Source: Pseudoxanthomonas helianthi
GTDB taxonomy: Bacteria > Pseudomonadota > Gammaproteobacteria > Xanthomonadales > Xanthomonadaceae
Assembly (NCBI RefSeq): GCF_017939625.1
Contig: NZ_JAGKTC010000001.1
Span: 1,446,718 to 1,510,717 of the forward strand
Direction of reading: 5' to 3'
DNA: 64,000 nucleotides
How positions within the stretch are numbered: the first letter of the stretch is position 1; the number at the start of each line of letters is the position of its first letter. Shown here in pieces: positions 63,494 to 64,000 of this stretch. A model generated the notes under the pieces. That model was given only the letters and a program-made list of their open reading frames with translations, did not search any database and was not told the DNA's origin. The translations under genes and the position numbers were made by a program.

Positions 63494-64000
63494 GGAGCCA
63501 CATCCAGCGCGTCGCGCTTGGCCTGCCGGCGCGCTTCGCGCGGCTGGCGCCATTCGTTGTTGAACAGCGCGGGCTCCCACGAACCATAGGTCGGGTTGGG
63601 CAGCATCCACCAGCGCTCGCCGAACCAGCCGGCGTACTGGTCGTGCAACTGCGCGCGGCCCTCGGGCGTGTTGGCGACGATCTGGGCGAAGTCGCCGAGC
63701 TGGTCGCCGAATTGCATCAGCACGCGGTACTTGCGTCCGGCCAGCTGGCGGCGGCAGTTTTTCTCGCTGCCGTCCTGCTCGCAGCCTTCGACGAAGGTGC
63801 CCAGGCCCAGGAACACGCTGTCGTCCGCCACCGGCAGGCCGACGGCCTTGAGGTTGGCCAGGGTGGCGTCCTTCAGGTGCTCGGCGCGGTTGGAGATGTA
63901 CAGGAGGGTGATGCCCTTGGCGGTGGCGGCCTTGGCGAAATCGACCACGCCCGGCACCGGCTTCGCCTTCTTCTCCGAAACCCATTGGTCCCAGGTCGCT
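63490..64000 (-). CDS. e(P4)/class C acid phosphatase-like HAD protein, truncated by window edge
   Basis: Only the C-terminal ~169 residues are in the window; the frame stays open to the edge. [20 protein letters not shown], then [15 protein letters not shown] (a strand then S/T-N-R, the second HAD motif), and GEKxx-type ends resemble 5'-nucleotidase/acid phosphatase lipoproteins such as e(P4). The N-terminal DxDET motif and lipobox would lie outside. Its stop overlaps the pyrF start by GTGA, so periplasmic nucleotide release and UMP synthesis may be coordinated (inference). Confidence 0.75.
   Translation of the reverse strand, partial: ATWDQWVSEKKAKPVPGVVDFAKAATAKGITLLYISNRAEHLKDATLANLKAVGLPVADDSVFLGLGTFVEGCEQDGSEKNCRRQLAGRKYRVLMQFGDQLGDFAQIVANTPEGRAQLHDQYAGWFGERWWMLPNPTYGSWEPALFNNEWRQPREARRQAKRDALDVAP

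Overview
The window is about 64 kb of high-GC DNA from a gammaproteobacterium of the Xanthomonas/Lysobacter/Luteimonas kind (Lysobacteraceae, formerly Xanthomonadaceae). This placement rests on codon use, gene order (tatABC, glyQ/glyS, tamAB, a bioB-bioF-bioH-bioC cluster), dense palindromic intergenic repeats and lineage-typical protein families. No rRNA, tRNA, CRISPR array, phage or insertion sequence was seen. Both edges cut genes: an aspartyl-protease-like protein on the left and an e(P4)/acid-phosphatase-like protein on the right.

Layout. 0.7-5.9 kb: a cyclic-nucleotide-binding GGDEF protein, translationally coupled to a large cyclase-TPR protein; a convergent 100-residue peptide gene with a nitrile-hydratase-like leader and its own intrinsic terminator; and a divergent SagB-like FMN dehydrogenase. 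This is a putative ribosomal-peptide modification system. 6.2-10.3 kb: yifB/comM, ubiK, glnB, a TonB-C-like protein and comF. 10.4-15.7 kb: biotin genes bioB, bioF, bioH and bioC with an EmrE-like transporter inserted by ATGA overlaps. 15.7-24 kb: a GT39 glycosyltransferase, a DUF218 protein, a PLP dehydratase, a Tyr/Gly-rich lipoprotein, a candidate sigma-54-driven small RNA, mnmG, a nucleotidyltransferase and a sialidase-like lipoprotein.

24-38 kb is the accessory core. Two ECF-sigma/Ser-Thr-kinase modules flank or lie among three YadA-type trimeric autotransporters with collagen-like stalk segments; a globin gene lies among them. Both sigma factors have Thr-Thr where acidic residues are expected in region 2.2, as in sigma factors that must be phosphorylated by a partner kinase. 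The first and third adhesin genes share a 28-bp promoter-like motif, and the second and third share a nearly identical terminator. tamA-tamB, encoding an autotransporter assembly machine, follow directly (38.2-43.9 kb).

44-64 kb is mostly housekeeping: glyS (with a foreign-looking AT-rich insert), a glutathione transferase, glyQ, a class-I amidotransferase, a BPSS1780-like membrane protein, tatABC, a SYLF-domain protein, hemH with a coupled alpha/beta hydrolase, a YgjP-like metallopeptidase, rdgC, ttcA, a small coiled-coil protein, plsB, two lipoproteins and pyrF.

The intergenic spaces carry at least a dozen inverted-repeat elements of several families. These include two copies of a nested palindrome of about 155 bp, and one palindrome whose arms supply the stop codons of both convergent genes around it. 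No database search was possible; family names rest on recognised motifs and lengths.
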